The notes under the pieces are model-generated. The model did no database searches, was not told the origin of the DNA, and saw only the letters and a program-made list of their open reading frames with translations. Positions 17,052-26,916 of a stretch of 64,000 bases of DNA are shown here, one piece after another. Positions within the stretch are counted from its first letter, which is position 1. Every line of letters starts with the position of its first letter. Position numbers and translations under genes: made by a program. The stretch is from Lentibacillus cibarius (lineage in GTDB: Bacteria; Bacillota; Bacilli; Bacillales; Amphibacillaceae): positions 3,224,001-3,288,000 of the forward strand of contig NZ_VCIA01000001.1 in assembly GCF_005887555.1 (NCBI RefSeq). Reading direction: 5' to 3'.

Positions 17052-18317
17052 ATGGTAGAAATGCGGAAACCAATACAAGTTAAAGAAGCTGTTGCCCGTG
17101 TTTGGGAACAGCGGCAAGAAGGGAACACAACATATGTCCCGCTTATCGAGAGTGACAATAGAAGACTTGCTGAAGATATAATAGCCGCGCATCCCGTTCC
17201 GACATTTTCCAAGTCACCTTATGACGGGTTTGCCATTCGTTCAGAGGATACACTGCACGCTGGTCGGAATAATCCAATATCATTGAAGGTTGTCGAACAT
17301 ATCGGCGCTGGTCAGGTTCCACAAAAACAGCTTCATGCTGGCGAGGCAACACGGATCATGACTGGTGCGCAAATCCCTGCTGGGGCAGACTGCATTGCAA
17401 TGTTTGAAATTTGCCAGACTTACGAAGATGACCATAAGCAATCATATATGTCTATTAAACGTAAAATGGAATCGGGTCAAAATATTATTGAGGAAGGATC
17501 CGAAGTGGCAAAGGGCGATTTGCTTGTCCCAAAAGGAACGCTAATTAACCCCGGTGTAAAAGCAGTGCTGGCTACATTTGGATACAGTCAAGTAAAAGTA
17601 GCCAAAAAACCAGTCGTCGGAATCATTGCTACTGGTACGGAACTGCTAGATGTAGATGAGGCATTGCAGCCTGGTAAAATACGCAATTCCAATGCTTATA
17701 TGATTGCCTCGCAAGTAGTCCGAGCAGGTGCTGACTATCATTATTTCGGAAAGCTCAAGGATGAATTAGAGGAAAGCTACCAAACGATTGCGAAAGCCTT
17801 GGATCAAGTTGACATTCTGATTACTACCGGTGGGGTGTCTGTCGGCGATTTTGATTTGATGCCGGATATCTATGAAAGACTCGGTGCTGAAGTGCTGTTT
17901 AATAAATTAGCAATGCGCCCCGGAAGTGTAACTACGGCAGCTGTCGCCGGGGATAAGATATTATATGGTTTATCCGGAAATCCCTCTGCATGCTATGTCG
18001 GTTTTGAATTATATGTACGGCCAATTTTACAGCATAAACTGGCTAATCAGAAACCATTTTTAAAACGGATAAAGGCGAAACTGGCTAACGACTTTCCGAA
18101 GCCGAACCCATTTACACGATTTGTGCGCAGTTATATAACTTATGATAATGGCCTTGTTTATGCAAAGCCAGCTGGTATAGATAAATCCAATGTGGTAACG
18201 TCTTTGGCGCATACGGATGCTTTAACGGTGCTGCCTGGAGGAACTCGCGGCTTTAAAGCGGGTGATGAAGTGGACGTATTACTGCTGGATGATCAAGAAG
18301 GCCAATGTGAATTTTAG
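17052..18317 (+). CDS. moeA: Molybdopterin molybdotransferase MoeA
   Basis: 421 residues, slightly longer than the family norm of about 400-430. Domain order fits: N-terminal linker with SPYDGFAIR near 55, [13 protein letters not shown] near 105, the MoCF-like domain with [18 protein letters not shown] and [12 protein letters not shown] near 260, [14 protein letters not shown] near 315, and a C-terminal domain with [12 protein letters not shown]. MoeA inserts molybdate into adenylylated molybdopterin in the last step of cofactor synthesis. The next gene, moaA, is frameshifted, so the pathway may be blocked unless another moaA exists. Confidence 0.94.
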   Translation: MVEMRKPIQVKEAVARVWEQRQEGNTTYVPLIESDNRRLAEDIIAAHPVPTFSKSPYDGFAIRSEDTLHAGRNNPISLKVVEHIGAGQVPQKQLHAGEATRIMTGAQIPAGADCIAMFEICQTYEDDHKQSYMSIKRKMESGQNIIEEGSEVAKGDLLVPKGTLINPGVKAVLATFGYSQVKVAKKPVVGIIATGTELLDVDEALQPGKIRNSNAYMIASQVVRAGADYHYFGKLKDELEESYQTIAKALDQVDILITTGGVSVGDFDLMPDIYERLGAEVLFNKLAMRPGSVTTAAVAGDKILYGLSGNPSACYVGFELYVRPILQHKLANQKPFLKRIKAKLANDFPKPNPFTRFVRSYITYDNGLVYAKPAGIDKSNVVTSLAHTDALTVLPGGTRGFKAGDEVDVLLLDDQEGQCEF

Positions 18318-18337
18318 TTTCCAAAAGGAGTGGTTCT

Positions 18338-19347
18338 GTGCAACCAATTAAAGATCATTTCGGAAGAGTGCTGAAAGATCTACGCATATCGGTGATTGAC
18401 CAGTGCAATTTCCGGTGTACGTACTGTATGCCAAAGGAAATATTTGGCAAAGACCATGTATTTCTGTCTGAAAAAGAATTACTGAGCTTTGATGAAATCA
18501 TCCGGCTCGCGAACATATTTGCTGATCTCGGTGTGGAAAAAATCCGCATTACAGGCGGTGAACCATTGATGCGGAGAGACCTTGACAAGTTGATTGCTGA
18601 GCTAGCAAAAATACCGGGGATAAACGATATTGCTCTAACAACTAATGGCGTATTCCTACCAAAAATGTCCAAAAAGTTGAAAGCAGCTGGACTAAAGCGT
18701 GTGAACCTTAGCCTTGATGCTATTGAGGATGAAGTATTTAAAGAAATAAATGATAAAGGCGTAGGAACTCGTTCTGTCTTAAAAGGGATTGAAGCGGCCA
18801 AAGAAGCGGGACTTCAAGTGAAAATCAACATGGTTGTTAAAAAAGGAATGAATGAAAGTCAAATTCTACCAATGGCTCGGTATTTCAAAGGGAAAGATAT
18901 CATATTAAGATATATTGAATTTATGGATGTCGGCAATCATAATGGCTGGGATTTTAACAATGTTATTTCCAAAAAGGATATTATTCGGATGGTTGATAGT
19001 GAAATGCCTATCGAACCTGCTGAAGAAAATTATTATGGTGAGGTTGCATCGCGCTATCGTTATAAAGATGGGGAAGGCGAGATAGGGGTCATTTCGTCTG
19101 TCACGGATTCATTCTGTGGTTCTTGCACCCGGATCCGGTTACTGCGGACGGGAAACTTTATACATGTCTTTTTGCATCAGATGGCTTTGATATACGGGAA
19201 AAAATGCGTAATGAACTAACAGATGCTGAACTGGAAGAAGCTCTGATTAATCTGTGGGGAAGGCGGAAAGACCGTTATTCCGAGGAACGCTCAGAGGAGA
19301 AACGGCGGAACCGCAAAAAAATTGAAATGTCTTATATCGGTGGCTGA
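18338..19347 (+). pseudogene. moaA: GTP 3',8-cyclase MoaA, frameshifted
   Basis: GTG start at 18338 after AAAAGGAG. The first frame gives a good radical-SAM domain: [10 protein letters not shown] near residues 24-33 (the SAM-binding [4Fe-4S] cysteines), GGEPLMR, and the second-cluster pair FCGSC near 262. At about 19138-19143 the frame shifts: the first frame goes to nonsense and stops at 19219, while a second frame continues [19 protein letters not shown] to 19347. One base is missing, so the third cysteine of the C-terminal cluster (YTC) is lost from the product. Restored, it would be about 336 residues, the normal length. Real decay or a sequencing error in GGTTA. Confidence 0.88.
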
Positions 19348-19361
19348 TAAGGGGGATAACA

Positions 19362-19769
19362 GTGAAGACATTCCAACTTTGTTCAATGAAAATCATTGAT
19401 AACGATCATAGAGATATGCTGCAACAGGATATCCCCCTGCTCGACGGTCTGATTATTAACCGTGAAGATGAACAGAACCAATGGGTGGTTGAGGCATATT
19501 TAGACCAGTCGTATCGTGAGTTTTTCCAGAATTTACGTCAAAAACAAGAAGTACTGCTGCAGGTGAAAATAACGAAAGAAAGTAATCGCCCGGCTACTTT
19601 TATCACATCCATCATCGGTATAAATGAAATAGGTAAACAAATGAATGTCCTTTTTAGGGGGACCATTGTTGATCAGCAAAAAGAAATGATTGAAGAAAGA
19701 TTGAGAGCGCTGATTAAGCAAGGATATCAGGGCCAGTCTTTGTTGAAGAAATTTAAAGAAAAGGTTTGA
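19362..19769 (+). CDS. YwpF-like protein
   Basis: 135 residues, GTG start 8 bases after AAGGGGGA. Begins MKTFQLCSMKIID and has no signal or membrane segment; the length and start fit the YwpF-like family of bacilli, whose function is unknown. It lies 14 bases after the moaA stop and could be read through from it. Assignment by N-terminal pattern and length only. Confidence 0.55.
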   Translation: MKTFQLCSMKIIDNDHRDMLQQDIPLLDGLIINREDEQNQWVVEAYLDQSYREFFQNLRQKQEVLLQVKITKESNRPATFITSIIGINEIGKQMNVLFRGTIVDQQKEMIEERLRALIKQGYQGQSLLKKFKEKV

Positions 19770-20134
19770 AGAGGGCTGGACAAGGTGAATCATTCAACAA
19801 GATGCCAGGGACAGCTGCAGCACCATGCTAGTGAAGGCGGCCGGGTAGGACGTCGCGTTCTTAAACTGTAAGGGCACTTCCACCTTTGTTCACGTATAAC
19901 ATATCCGAACTGATTCGAAATTTAACAAATAAATTTTGAATCATCGTTCGGATTTTTCTTTGGTTCATACTTATTCCAATCTCCTTTTCTTTTAGCCCAT
20001 TACTGCTGTAGTTGTATTCAAAAGTCTGTTAAAATTTACTGAAGTGGAGTAAGAAGTAAAATTGCCTGCTATAATATTATTAAGTTTTTACAGGATTAAC
20101 CGATATAACTAATACAGGCATCAAGGAGTACAAT
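19770..20134. other. Intergenic region before ktrB
   Basis: Holds a copy of the dispersed repeat (19820-19892) and an AT-rich stretch with TATAAT at 20070-20075 but no well-spaced -35. I looked for a ydaO-type c-di-AMP riboswitch, common before ktr genes, and see none. Confidence 0.5.
19820..19892 (+). repeat. Dispersed intergenic repeat, copy 2 (diverged)
   Basis: Blocks TAGGACGTCGCGTTCTTAAA and CACCTTTGTTCAC match the right half of the family; the left end is not recognisable. Confidence 0.6.
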
Positions 20135-21496
20135 ATGTTTAAACTAACCATTTTTCGTTGGATAAAACAGTTGTCGCCGGTACAACTCATTTTTCTGTTC
20201 TATTTTATAGCAGTAATCGTATCTACGGCTGTTTTAGCATTGCCGGCTGCCCATCAGGACGGGGTGCATCCCCCGCTGATTGATATCCTATTTACTGCTG
20301 TCAGCGCGCTTAGTGTGACAGGTCTGTCCACACTGTCCATTGCAGATACATTCAATACAACGGGTGTTATTCTGCTTGCTATCATCCTTCAGCTGGGTGG
20401 TGTAGGGGTGATGGCTATCGGCACGTTCATCTGGATGATTACAGGGAAAAAAATTCGCCTGAAAGAACGTAAACTGATTATGGCTGATCAAAATCAGACA
20501 TCATTTTCAGGTATCGTCAGGCTGGTTAGAGAAATTTTGCTCGTTATTTTAACGATTGAATTCATTGGATTTATTATTTTGGGAACCTATTATCTTCAGT
20601 ACTTTCCGACTGTGAAAGAAGCTTATTTCCAAAGTTTTTTTGGTGTGATTAGTGCAACGACAAACGGCGGATTTGATATAACCGGTCAATCTTTAAAGCT
20701 ATTTAAGGATGATTATTTCGTCCAGTTTATTAACATGCTGCTGATTGTTTTCGGGGCCATTGGCTATCCCGTACTCATTGAAATAAAGGAATATTTGTTT
20801 GCGGGAGAAAAAAAACGGGAAACACTCCGCTTTTCGCTATTTGCCAAGATTACAACGTTGACTTTTCTCGTATTGATAGTTGTTGGGACGTTGTTCATTA
20901 TGCTTCTTGATATAGGTGGTTTTTTCGCAGGTAAATCCTGGCATGAGGTGTTGTTTTACTCACTGTTCCAATCCATTACAACGAGAAGTGGCGGGCTGTC
21001 TACAATGGATGTGAGTCAGTTGAGCGAACCCAACCACTTGTTTATGTCTATCCTCATGATTATCGGCGCTTCCCCGAGTAGTGCAGGAGGAGGCATCCGG
21101 ACAACAACGTTTGCACTCGTGGTCATCTTTATCATTACGTATGCCAGGGGGAAAGAAAATATCCGGATATTCAACAGGGAAATACATGACGAAGATTTAC
21201 GTAAAGCTGTTACCGTCACATTAATGGCGATTGTATTTGTACTCACGGCAACGCTTATGCTAACCATAGCTGAGCCGTTTGATCTGTCACAAATTCTGTT
21301 TGAAGTGTCTTCAGCATTTGGTACTGTAGGCCTGTCATTGGGCATTACCGGCGATTTATCGATGTTCAGTAAAATTGTTCTTATGATTTTGATGTTTATA
21401 GGTAGAGTAGGCATACTCACATTTTTATTCATTTTCAAAAGCAATAAGCAGGCTGGAAAATATCATTATCCAAAAGAGAAAATCATTATTGGATAA
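20135..21496 (+). CDS. Potassium uptake protein, TrkH/KtrB family
   Basis: 453 residues with the four pore repeats of the superfamily: SALSVTGLST near 65, SATTNGGFD near 175, SITTRSGGLST near 285 and SAFGTVGLSLG near 395; each has the filter glycine. Length and absence of an N-terminal extension favour KtrB/KtrD over TrkH. It imports K+ (with Na+ coupling) and needs a cytoplasmic RCK subunit; the KtrC-like gene at 43517 is a candidate partner though 22 kb away. In B. subtilis KtrC pairs with KtrD. The start is preceded by AAGGAG. Confidence 0.9.
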   Translation: MFKLTIFRWIKQLSPVQLIFLFYFIAVIVSTAVLALPAAHQDGVHPPLIDILFTAVSALSVTGLSTLSIADTFNTTGVILLAIILQLGGVGVMAIGTFIWMITGKKIRLKERKLIMADQNQTSFSGIVRLVREILLVILTIEFIGFIILGTYYLQYFPTVKEAYFQSFFGVISATTNGGFDITGQSLKLFKDDYFVQFINMLLIVFGAIGYPVLIEIKEYLFAGEKKRETLRFSLFAKITTLTFLVLIVVGTLFIMLLDIGGFFAGKSWHEVLFYSLFQSITTRSGGLSTMDVSQLSEPNHLFMSILMIIGASPSSAGGGIRTTTFALVVIFIITYARGKENIRIFNREIHDEDLRKAVTVTLMAIVFVLTATLMLTIAEPFDLSQILFEVSSAFGTVGLSLGITGDLSMFSKIVLMILMFIGRVGILTFLFIFKSNKQAGKYHYPKEKIIIG

Positions 21497-21517
21497 GCTT
21501 TATGAGGGGGTGAACCC

Positions 21518-23449
21518 ATGAGTATACAGCAGCAATTGCCGGTTGATCAACGTATTTTGACCAGACTTAAAGATGCAGTCATATTTGTTGATCAAGACGG
21601 CACCATCATCAAAGGCAATCGTGCTGCTTTTTCTGTATTAGGATTGAATGAGGAAAAAGGCTCCTTGTATCAATACTTGGACTTTAGTCTTTTAAAGGCA
21701 AACGATGAAAGCCACCTTCTGATGGAATTGAAAAATCAGAACAATAAGCCCGTCGAAGTACAGTCCGTGCGAATGGATACAGATGTATTCTGTCTGATTA
21801 TCAATGAATTTCCTATAGTTGACAAAACAGAAGAAGTGAAAAAATATATTAACCAGTTAACCATCAATAATGATGAAGGCATAGTCATGTATGACGATGG
21901 GGTGATTATTGATTGTGATACAGCATTTGCCCGTATGTTCGGATATACGGAAGAAGAATTAACGGACATGGAACTCCGACAGCTTATTCATCATCTCGAC
22001 AACACCAATGATCAACTGGACAACCTTCATGAACTGACCGGAGTTCGTAAAGACGGATCACTATTTTATGTTGAGTGGATAGAGCATCCATATAATCATA
22101 TAGGTGACATCATAGGTGTTGCTATTGTCAAAAATATAACCGATCGGATTGAGAATGAAAAACAGATTGAATACATGGCGTATTACGATGATCTTACTGA
22201 TTTACCTAATCGAAACTATTTTAACAACGTATTACAAGAAGCTGTAGTCCATGCAGCGTCAAAGAAAGAAATGTTTTCCGTTTATTTTATCGACTTGAAT
22301 TATTTTAAGGAAATTAACGACACATTGGGCTATGATTTTGGTGATGAATTGTTAAAGGCGTGTGGTGAGCGATTTAAGTCGTTTTTGAATACGAGCACGT
22401 TTATTGCCCGTATGGGTGGTGATGAGTTCATTATTCTGCACCGGCATGTGAGAAATCGGCATGATGCTGTCATATTTGCTAAGCGTCTGATTGCAGCATT
22501 TGCTAAGCCAATCAAAGTTGGTGATTGTGAACAGTTTACGTCCATCAGTATCGGAATCAGTATATACCCTGATCATGGAAGTACGTCGAGTGAACTGATT
22601 AAACATGCCGATTCAGCGATGTATGTCATTAAAGAAAGAGATGGCAGTAATTATAAATTATTTGATGCATCGATTTCGGAAAAATTTAGTGCGATGCTCA
22701 CCATGGAAAACGATTTACGGACTGCATTGAAGGAAGGGCAGTTTGAGTTATATTATCAGCCTCAAAAAAATCTGTATTCCAACAAAATTGTCGGGATTGA
22801 AGCATTACTTCGTTGGAACCACCCTGTGAAAGGTTTTGTTCCGCCGAATGAATTCATTTCACATGCGGAACGGACCGGATTGATTATTGAAATTGGGGAC
22901 TGGGTTCTTAAAGAAGCATGTCGGCAAAATAAAGCATGGCAGGATAAGGGATTTCCACCTGTTATTGTAAGTGTGAACTTATCGGCAAAGCAATTTCATC
23001 AGCGCGAATTGGTCGAGAAAGTTGAGGGCATTTTACAGGAAACCGGGCTTGAACCGGATTATCTTGAACTGGAGATAACCGAGAGCATGGCGATGACTAA
23101 TGAACCGTATATTTTAGAAACACTGGAACGTTTACGTCGACTTGGTGTAAAGGTGTCTATTGATGATTTCGGTACGGGCTATTCTTCGTTTAAATATTTA
23201 AGCATGTTTCCTGTTTCCAAGCTGAAAATAGATAAGATGTTCATGAACGAAAATCAGAAACAAAATCAGGCAATTGTTAAGTCCATTATCCACATGTCCC
23301 ATTCCCTGAATATGAAGGTCATTGCTGAAGGTGTTGAAACCTATGAGCAGCTGCAGTTCCTTACTGCTGAAAAGTGTGATGAGATGCAAGGATTCTTTTT
23401 GAGCAAGCCATTGCCTGCAAACGCAGTTATTCAATTGCTAAGGGAATAG
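21518..23449 (+). CDS. PAS-GGDEF-EAL cyclic di-GMP turnover protein
   Basis: 643 residues, no membrane segment. One or two PAS-like domains (about 10-110 and 120-215, IIDCDTAFARMFGYTEEEL), a GGDEF domain (about 220-385, MGGDEF near 302) and an EAL domain (about 400-640). EAL catalytic motifs are all visible: EALLRWNHP, NLSAKQF, ELEITES, IDDFGTGYSSF, KIDK, AEGVET and QGFFLSKPL. The GGDEF site is intact, but the RxxD inhibitory site before it is absent. So both synthesis and breakdown of c-di-GMP are possible. A PilZ protein at 26917 could be a receptor. ATG follows GAGGGGGTG. Confidence 0.94.
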   Translation: MSIQQQLPVDQRILTRLKDAVIFVDQDGTIIKGNRAAFSVLGLNEEKGSLYQYLDFSLLKANDESHLLMELKNQNNKPVEVQSVRMDTDVFCLIINEFPIVDKTEEVKKYINQLTINNDEGIVMYDDGVIIDCDTAFARMFGYTEEELTDMELRQLIHHLDNTNDQLDNLHELTGVRKDGSLFYVEWIEHPYNHIGDIIGVAIVKNITDRIENEKQIEYMAYYDDLTDLPNRNYFNNVLQEAVVHAASKKEMFSVYFIDLNYFKEINDTLGYDFGDELLKACGERFKSFLNTSTFIARMGGDEFIILHRHVRNRHDAVIFAKRLIAAFAKPIKVGDCEQFTSISIGISIYPDHGSTSSELIKHADSAMYVIKERDGSNYKLFDASISEKFSAMLTMENDLRTALKEGQFELYYQPQKNLYSNKIVGIEALLRWNHPVKGFVPPNEFISHAERTGLIIEIGDWVLKEACRQNKAWQDKGFPPVIVSVNLSAKQFHQRELVEKVEGILQETGLEPDYLELEITESMAMTNEPYILETLERLRRLGVKVSIDDFGTGYSSFKYLSMFPVSKLKIDKMFMNENQKQNQAIVKSIIHMSHSLNMKVIAEGVETYEQLQFLTAEKCDEMQGFFLSKPLPANAVIQLLRE

Positions 23450-23462
23450 TATGAATCCGAAA

Positions 23463-23500
23463 CAAAACCAGCTTGCATGCGGAAAACAAGCTGGTTTTGA
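23463..23500. terminator. Bidirectional terminator between convergent genes
   Basis: AAAACCAGCTTG pairs with CAAGCTGGTTTT; A and T runs serve both strands. Confidence 0.88.
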
Positions 23501-23503
23501 TAA

Positions 23504-24664
23504 TCATCGTATGCTATTTTTTTGCTCTGACGGTGACTTGTTGATTTTTAGGATTTTTAACTGATCATTTTCATGCCCGATAGTGAAAACATAAGTGAAT
23601 GTTTCTTCTTTTGTTTTATCTTTGTCGGGCATGTTTCTTTGAGCTGTGATTGAAAGAGTTGATTGAACCTTACCATTTTGGATAACATCACTTGATAAAT
23701 CAGCATATTCGAGTTTTGTATAATGGATGAATCGTTCCCGGAAGTCAGGGTAGGATGCCCCCGCCTGCATCTTGCTGCCAAGTAGCGTATAGGCCCCTAC
23801 ATAGTCCCGCATGGTAATACTCTCGAGGAAATAGTCAACAACATATTCCGCATCATCGATTAGTTGCTCGGTGTTTGCCGTGTTTCCAATATCATCAGTT
23901 TTGCCGAAGACCAGATCTTTATTTTTTGCCTTTTTCGACCATGCTGACAGTTCTTTATAAACATCCTCAATCGGTATGCTAAATCCGAGCGTTCCATCGT
24001 TTGTGCCTACAGCATTGATGCCGATAACCTTACCGGTTTCCCGGTTGAGAAGCGGTCCGCCACTATTACCATCCGTTATTTGTGCGGAAATCTGATATGC
24101 GTTCTTGTACTGATATCCATCGACGTCAAAATTTCGTTCTGTCCCTGATATAATTCCAAGTGTAACGGTATTTTGAAAACCGTGCGGACTGCCGAGCGCA
24201 ATGACCTCATCACCTGTTTCAGCCTTTTTCTCGGTTTCGACGTCCAACGATTGTTGTCCTTCAAGCTGTGGTACACGGATCACAGCAATGTCGGTTTGTT
24301 CGCCTGTTCCGATGACTGCTGCGGGGTATATACGGCCATTTGCAGTTCGGACATAAATGACGTCAGCATCATTTACAACGTGGGCGTTCGTTACAATGTC
24401 GCCTTTTTCATTATATAAAAATCCACTTCCAGTGACTGTTGTCTGTTCGTTTTGACCTTCTATTTGTACAACGCTTTTTTCTGCTGTATGAATGATGGAT
24501 TTTAAATCAAGTTTTTGGGTGACTGTGTCCATTTTACTAATAGCCGGATTATTGACGGTAATGCTGTCAGATTGCCATTTGTCATGCATCAGCAGTAAGA
24601 TGAAGACCCCGCCTGCAATCAGTAGGACGGAAACAATGATTGGACCGAGTTGTTTTCTGTGCAT
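23504..24664 (-). CDS. Membrane-anchored trypsin-like serine protease (S1C), no PDZ domain
   Basis: 386 residues, ATG at 24664 after GAGGTG. An N-terminal membrane anchor (about 8-27) precedes an HtrA-type protease domain with the triad His (TNAHVV, near 92), Asp (QTDIAVI, near 124) and Ser (DGNSGGPLL, near 199). No PDZ follows; instead a C-terminal domain of about 120 residues resembles the extracellular NTF2-like tails of surface proteins. So it is not a classical HtrA. It would act outside the membrane. A zinc-ribbon membrane protein gene lies 22 bases upstream on the same strand, suggesting a pair. Confidence 0.88.
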   Translation of the reverse strand: MHRKQLGPIIVSVLLIAGGVFILLLMHDKWQSDSITVNNPAISKMDTVTQKLDLKSIIHTAEKSVVQIEGQNEQTTVTGSGFLYNEKGDIVTNAHVVNDADVIYVRTANGRIYPAAVIGTGEQTDIAVIRVPQLEGQQSLDVETEKKAETGDEVIALGSPHGFQNTVTLGIISGTERNFDVDGYQYKNAYQISAQITDGNSGGPLLNRETGKVIGINAVGTNDGTLGFSIPIEDVYKELSAWSKKAKNKDLVFGKTDDIGNTANTEQLIDDAEYVVDYFLESITMRDYVGAYTLLGSKMQAGASYPDFRERFIHYTKLEYADLSSDVIQNGKVQSTLSITAQRNMPDKDKTKEETFTYVFTIGHENDQLKILKINKSPSEQKNSIR

Positions 24665-24686
24665 ATGTTCACCTCAAATAAAACGC

Positions 24687-25853
24687 CTATTGTTGTTGAT
24701 CTGTGTACCACTTGATTCGGTCCACGTTAATAGTTAAATCATCCGTTTTTTGATCAATCTCATAATGCGTAAACGAGAATTGTCCAGTTTCATCGGGATA
24801 AAGGGTATCCGGATAAACATAGACCTTATTGGTTACGCGTGTTTTGTCATCAGTTAATAGGGAATACTCGACTAATATGGAATTCACTGGTATGGTTGCG
24901 GCGCTTTTAACTTTTCCTTGTACCGTCACTTTTCCTTGCTTATCCCGCTTAGCTTGAACAGTAACGAGTTCAATCGCATCATTCTCGTTCAACTTTCTTT
25001 CTTGTTCCGCGGAATTGATAGCTTGTTCCATTCGTTGTCGCTGTGCTGTTTCAAAGGCTGTTTTTTCCTTGTCAATCGTTGTTTTGAGACTATGAAGTTT
25101 TTTCGAATCGGGTGCATATTTTAAACCGTCTTCTACAATTAATAGCGCATCGGAAAACTGATGATCGTTGAGTTGTTCGCTTGCTTTAGAAAACGTATAG
25201 TCAACAATTTGATTGCGAATGGAGGTCATTATCTTGTCTGCTTCATCTGATTGAATTTCATCGGCTTCCCATAAAAGTACTTTTAAATCATCAATGTTCG
25301 GATCCTGATTCAATTTATGCTTTAATTGAGCCAGTTTAAGACGATTCCGGTTCTTTGTAAGCTTATCAATCAATTTAGTTACCGCCTCGCCGTTATAATT
25401 AGTAAGGCTGTCTTCTGCTTCATTGATCAGTGCTAAAGCTTGCTGGAATTTCTTTTTATCCAGCAAGTCTGATGCCTGTTCCATATTCTTTTGAATGCTT
25501 TTCGCTTTTTCTGTAAAATGCAATGCATCCTTAGCCTGTTGAAAGTTGTGAGCATTGTTAAGCGACTTTTGCAATGTGTCGTTTGCTTTCGTGTAATTAC
25601 CTTCCATTGCGTACGTTTCTGCTTTTTGATACAGTTTAGCAGCCTTTGTCGATTGGTGCTGCATAAAGATATAATACAAGCCGGAAGCAAGAACCAACAA
25701 GAGCAAGACAGACATCGGTATATACCAGTAGTTATTGAAGGATTTCTTCTTTTTTTGCCGTTCCTGCATGTCTCCGGGCAATTTTTCACCGCATTCAACG
25801 CAATAAATCTCATTATCCAGGACTTTTGTGCCACAATAAGGGCAATGGTGCAT
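24687..25853 (-). CDS. Zinc-ribbon membrane protein with helical repeat extracellular region
   Basis: 388 residues from the ATG at 25853 (weak AAAGCAGGT upstream; a TTG at 25871 is the alternative). CPYCGTKVLDNEIYCVECG is a zinc ribbon at residues 4-22, followed by a basic stretch, one membrane helix (about 46-66), a long helical, Lys/Gln/Asn-rich region (about 75-290) of TPR-like character, and a C-terminal beta-rich domain (about 290-385). The ribbon would be cytoplasmic and the rest outside. Similar architectures occur in TcaA/YvbJ-like proteins. It is likely co-transcribed with the protease downstream. Confidence 0.75.
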   Translation of the reverse strand: MHHCPYCGTKVLDNEIYCVECGEKLPGDMQERQKKKKSFNNYWYIPMSVLLLLVLASGLYYIFMQHQSTKAAKLYQKAETYAMEGNYTKANDTLQKSLNNAHNFQQAKDALHFTEKAKSIQKNMEQASDLLDKKKFQQALALINEAEDSLTNYNGEAVTKLIDKLTKNRNRLKLAQLKHKLNQDPNIDDLKVLLWEADEIQSDEADKIMTSIRNQIVDYTFSKASEQLNDHQFSDALLIVEDGLKYAPDSKKLHSLKTTIDKEKTAFETAQRQRMEQAINSAEQERKLNENDAIELVTVQAKRDKQGKVTVQGKVKSAATIPVNSILVEYSLLTDDKTRVTNKVYVYPDTLYPDETGQFSFTHYEIDQKTDDLTINVDRIKWYTDQQQ

Positions 25854-26049
25854 GATTATACCTGCTTTCAACTATTTTCTGACTGTATTGTGGGATATTC
25901 TTAAATAGCCCAGATGAGCAGTGAGACACTGTCATTTTTATTTTACCACATTTTCGCTTTATTTTGGATGGAAGAATTGGTATGATAGTATTGAAATGAT
26001 TCCTGTTTATGCGAAAATAAAACATGCGGATAAAGGGGGGTACAAGCAC

Positions 26050-26136
26050 ATGGAAGTATGGGAAACCGTTTTTGGTATCGTTGCTTTTGGTATACTTGTG
26101 CTTAATATTGGCTACTGTATCTTTGATAATGAATAA
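26050..26136 (+). CDS. Small single-span membrane peptide
   Basis: 28 residues, ATG at 26050 with AAAGGGGGG 7-12 bases upstream. Sequence is one hydrophobic helix (about 5-24) with acidic ends (MEVWE..., FDNE). No family recognised. The strong ribosome site is the main evidence. It stands alone between the divergent zinc-ribbon gene and lepB, which reads toward it. Confidence 0.5.
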   Translation: MEVWETVFGIVAFGILVLNIGYCIFDNE

Positions 26137-26329
26137 TGTGGGTGACAGTTGTCTTTCACTATCAAGAACTTATTTAAGGGTTGGACAAATATGACGGAAA
26201 CCGGGTCGGCTTTATTGTGGACCCGACTTTCCAGCCATCATTTGCGAAATTATCGGAATGGTATTGCTTTTTCCTGTAAGCTAAGGAAGGAGCCGTCCAA
26301 CGAACGACTAGCGAGATTTCCTCCACCGT

Positions 26330-26854
26330 TTACCTGGTTGTTGACCATTCATTAAAAGGGAAAATAATCAACTCTGACTTACCGATAATCTCGCTCTCCC
26401 GTATAAAGCCAAGTCCATTTCTGCTGTCTTTGCTTATCGCTCTGTTGTCTCCCATAACGAAATAATTATTTTTCGGCACTTTAATAGGGCCTACATGGCC
26501 AGTCATTTTGAGTCGTTTATTATTTAAAAATGATTGGTTATATGCCTCACCATCAATATACAACGTTTTGTTTTTCACCGAAATGGTTTCACCTGGTAAC
26601 CCGATTACTCGTTTCACATAGTTTTTTAAAGGCCTTTTTATGATAACGATGTCCTCTCGCTCGGGTTCTTCAAACAAATATGTAAATTTGTTAAAAAGAA
26701 CGGTTTCGCCGTCCTCTAGCGTGGGCTCCATGCTTTCACCGTCAACAATCGATGTTGCGAATATGAACGTACGTAGAAATAGCGCCAATATGATTGCTAT
26801 CAGAATGGCTTTTCCCCATTCCAGCCACTCGTTTTTCTTTTTTGTTTTTTCCAA
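26330..26854 (-). CDS. lepB: Type I signal peptidase
   Basis: 174 residues, TTG start after AAAGGATG. One N-terminal membrane anchor (about 12-32) then the peptidase domain with the catalytic Ser in GESMEPTL near 40, the catalytic Lys in YVKRVIGLPGE near 80, and GDNRAISKDSR near 137. It cleaves signal peptides of secreted proteins on the outer face of the membrane. The length is that of the SipS-type enzymes of bacilli, which usually have several; this is one paralogue. Confidence 0.94.
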   Translation of the reverse strand: MEKTKKKNEWLEWGKAILIAIILALFLRTFIFATSIVDGESMEPTLEDGETVLFNKFTYLFEEPEREDIVIIKRPLKNYVKRVIGLPGETISVKNKTLYIDGEAYNQSFLNNKRLKMTGHVGPIKVPKNNYFVMGDNRAISKDSRNGLGFIRESEIIGKSELIIFPFNEWSTTR

Positions 26855-26916
26855 TTACATACATCCTTTCCCACACCTGAGTCAGAACTTGGCTGCTGAT
26901 AGGATTTATACCGAGA

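Noticed and set aside
19893..20134. c-di-AMP (ydaO) riboswitch before ktrB
   Set aside because: None of the conserved blocks of that riboswitch could be found.
26200..26245. Terminator before lepB
   Set aside because: Only a 6-base stem (CGGGTC/GACCCG) with a 12-base loop and no T run.
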